This document shows positions 30,447 through 31,810 of a stretch of DNA of 31,810 bases, in pieces. Position numbers and translations under genes: made by a program. The stretch is from NCBI GenBank assembly GCA_964436635.1, contig CAYTDM010000023.1, positions 1-31,810 on the forward strand, in the 5' to 3' direction. This stretch comes from DASRQK01 sp964436635 (GTDB lineage Bacteria; Bacteroidota; Bacteroidia; Sphingobacteriales; Sphingobacteriaceae). The notes under the pieces were generated by a model. The model was not told the DNA's origin, did no database searches, and worked only from the letters and a program-made list of their open reading frames with translations. Position 1 is the stretch's first letter. Each line of letters starts with the position of its first letter.

Positions 30447-31810
30447 TTATGGGATAAACCTGTGAATAATTGACCCATTATTAATGGCTTGTTGCAAAGG
30501 TCCAGATAAAGTAGTATTTGGACGAGTATATAATATAAAGTCCAATCCATTTTGCTGGGAATAAGTATGGAAATCTCTTAACTGTCGTGTAAAACTGAGT
30601 GACTTAACATTCTTTACTTCTGTTAAAGTTGTCCTGGTAAGGGCATCAGGTATTCTAGTTCTACCACCAACTTGAATAGCTGTTTTAGCTCCAGATAACC
30701 CCACCGCTTGTTCTCCCGCTATACCTAAGGCTCTTGAATTTGCAATTCCCCCCTTAGCAGCTATCCTACCAACTCCTGCTACTGTGTATGCTATTTTGCC
30801 TACTGGCAATATAGAGGCTGCTCCTAAGCTTGCTTGTTGCCAGCTAATAGGATTACCCATATAATCTTTGCCCGATATTGCGTATGTGAATGCGTTTATC
30901 ACATGGGTAGAAGGAAGGTATTGGTTGATTTGGTCTACCCCATACAGAATTCTGTCTGTGTAACTACCACTTCCATCTCCTCCATAATACCTGCTGCTCG
31001 ATCTCTGTTGTGCTGTAACTAATACATCATCCAGTTTCACTACATCTTCACCCACCTTATAGGTAGACATTTGTAGTTCATGGATGCTTAAGGTATCCAG
31101 CCCAAAAGGGTCTGTAAATCGAATGGGGTTATTTAACACATATCCATATCCTGAAACACCGACATGTTTCTCCCCCAACGGATCCACCACATTCCACCTA
31201 CCGATCACCGGGTCATACAGCCTTGCGCCGTATCCGTATTGCCTGATTCCACCTTGCCATTCCTTATCGTTATAAAGATAATGATTTTCTGGAGAACCTG
31301 TACGAATGTATTCCAAATACCTCAAACCAAAGGGATAATAGTCTGCTGTGAAATTTGGGGTACCTACACTCACACCCTGACTGAAACCAACCCGATTATT
31401 CCCCAAGTGATCTTGGATTACGTATTCATACGTATACACACTTCCGCTGCGGACAATCCTTCCTACATGGGTATGCATTAGCTCCATCACACCACCAACA
31501 TACTCGATCCCATCCACATAATCCCGTACTTGACCCGCAATACCATTGTCGCTGCGAAGTTTCCGTCCCAATGCATCGTAGGTGTAGGTTACTGTACCCA
31601 TCGTACCGAGCAGGGTAACAGGAAGTGAAAGATGGTTGTAGCTTACATCCGTAATGTTGTGCCCAGTTTGCACCGTATTGATCCGGCTCTTTACGCTGCC
31701 ATTGGCATCATAGGAGTAGCTCATCGTACCCGGCAATTGGTAATTGGCGTCCACCGTGGACACCGCATCGATTACTGAAGACAAGCGGCCAGCCGAATAA
31801 GTGTAGGTGA
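30447..31810 (-). CDS. Rhs/YD-repeat polymorphic toxin, C-terminal part (5' end outside window)
   Basis: The frame is open from the right edge to a TAA at 30447, about 454 residues, with the large N-terminal part outside. YD repeats (MSYSYDANGSVKSR, GTVTYTYDALGRKLRSDNG) lead to the Rhs-associated core: DHLGNNRVGF, ADYYPFGLRY, GARLYDPVIGRWNVVDPLGE, NNPIRFTDPFG. After the core come a pre-toxin region (SWQQASLGAASILPVGK) and a tip of about 75 residues: RIPDAL then LTEVKNV and TRQLRDFHTYSQQNG. The D-x8-E-x-K spacing (Asp at 31 nt-frame residue 380, Glu389, Lys391 counted from 31784) fits a restriction-endonuclease-fold nuclease toxin of the Tox-REase-7 kind. It is probably exported and used against competitors. 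Confidence 0.88.
   Translation of the reverse strand, partial: TYTYSAGRLSSVIDAVSTVDANYQLPGTMSYSYDANGSVKSRINTVQTGHNITDVSYNHLSLPVTLLGTMGTVTYTYDALGRKLRSDNGIAGQVRDYVDGIEYVGGVMELMHTHVGRIVRSGSVYTYEYVIQDHLGNNRVGFSQGVSVGTPNFTADYYPFGLRYLEYIRTGSPENHYLYNDKEWQGGIRQYGYGARLYDPVIGRWNVVDPLGEKHVGVSGYGYVLNNPIRFTDPFGLDTLSIHELQMSTYKVGEDVVKLDDVLVTAQQRSSSRYYGGDGSGSYTDRILYGVDQINQYLPSTHVINAFTYAISGKDYMGNPISWQQASLGAASILPVGKIAYTVAGVGRIAAKGGIANSRALGIAGEQAVGLSGAKTAIQVGGRTRIPDALTRTTLTEVKNVKSLSFTRQLRDFHTYSQQNGLDFILYTRPNTTLSGPLQQAINNGSIIHRFIP
31722..31810. repeat. Rhs segment duplicated at 29263-29353
   Basis: From the 9-bp CATCGTACC at 31722 to the window edge the sequence matches 29263-29353 almost base for base (one mismatch in CCACCGTGG versus CCACGGTGG). 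The copy probably continues beyond the window. Confidence 0.9.

Overview
The window is a chromosomal segment of a member of the Bacteroidota. The evidence is a GldB-type gliding lipoprotein, a PorP/SprF-type outer-membrane protein of the type IX secretion branch, a TonB-dependent receptor of the Bacteroidota type, a DUF4136 lipoprotein, general lack of Shine-Dalgarno sites, and promoter-like elements of the Bacteroidota form (TTTG, about 18-21 nt, TAnnTTTG). Rank below phylum cannot be fixed from the sequence alone.

Layout. 1-806 (-): 5' part of a branched-chain aminotransferase, cut by the window edge. 878-1696 (+): YycJ/WalJ-like metallo-beta-lactamase-fold hydrolase. 1693-5441 (-): an apparent operon read leftwards: histidine kinase, response regulator, membrane TPR protein, hemE, hemJ; hemE is broken by a small deletion plus frameshift. 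5546-6247 (+): YjjG-like HAD nucleotidase. 6337-8838 (-): TonB-dependent receptor. 9000-9281 (-): clpS, divergent from a FabH-family ketoacyl synthase (9368-10429, +). 10630-12558 (-): dxs, divergent from scpA (12653-13408, +). 13469-14029 (-): DUF4136 lipoprotein. 14173-15882 (-): nadE, divergent from gldB (15963-17012, +). 17041-17736 (-): UPF0173 hydrolase. 17814-18848 (-): unknown lipoprotein. 19077-20901 (+): SDR dehydrogenase and flavin-dependent nitronate monooxygenase-like enzyme. 20958-25383 (-): dinB followed by a DnaE2-like polymerase, a probable mutagenic repair cassette. 25533-28124 (+): secreted M14 peptidase and the wreck of a secreted calcineurin-like phosphoesterase. 28218-29141 (+): PorP/SprF protein with a clear terminator.

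The right end (29229-31810) is accessory DNA: the C-terminal part of an Rhs/YD-repeat polymorphic toxin with a restriction-endonuclease-fold tip, its likely HEAT-repeat immunity protein 2 nt downstream, a terminator, the frameshifted 3' remnant of an XRE-type regulator on the opposite strand, and an orphan Rhs fragment. The orphan matches the main Rhs gene except for an exact 123-bp in-frame deletion between two copies of a 9-bp repeat.

Cross-cutting patterns: (1) many spacers contain unrelated short tandem duplications (10-36 bp units), and the DnaE2-like gene carries two in-frame minisatellites, so this genome seems prone to small duplications and deletions; (2) three protein-coding sequences are broken (hemE, phosphoesterase, XRE remnant); (3) several genes have a -7-like element ending only 3-5 nt before the ATG, which predicts leaderless mRNAs. 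No tRNA, rRNA, CRISPR array or insertion sequence was recognised, and no stretch over 300 bases lacks an annotated feature.
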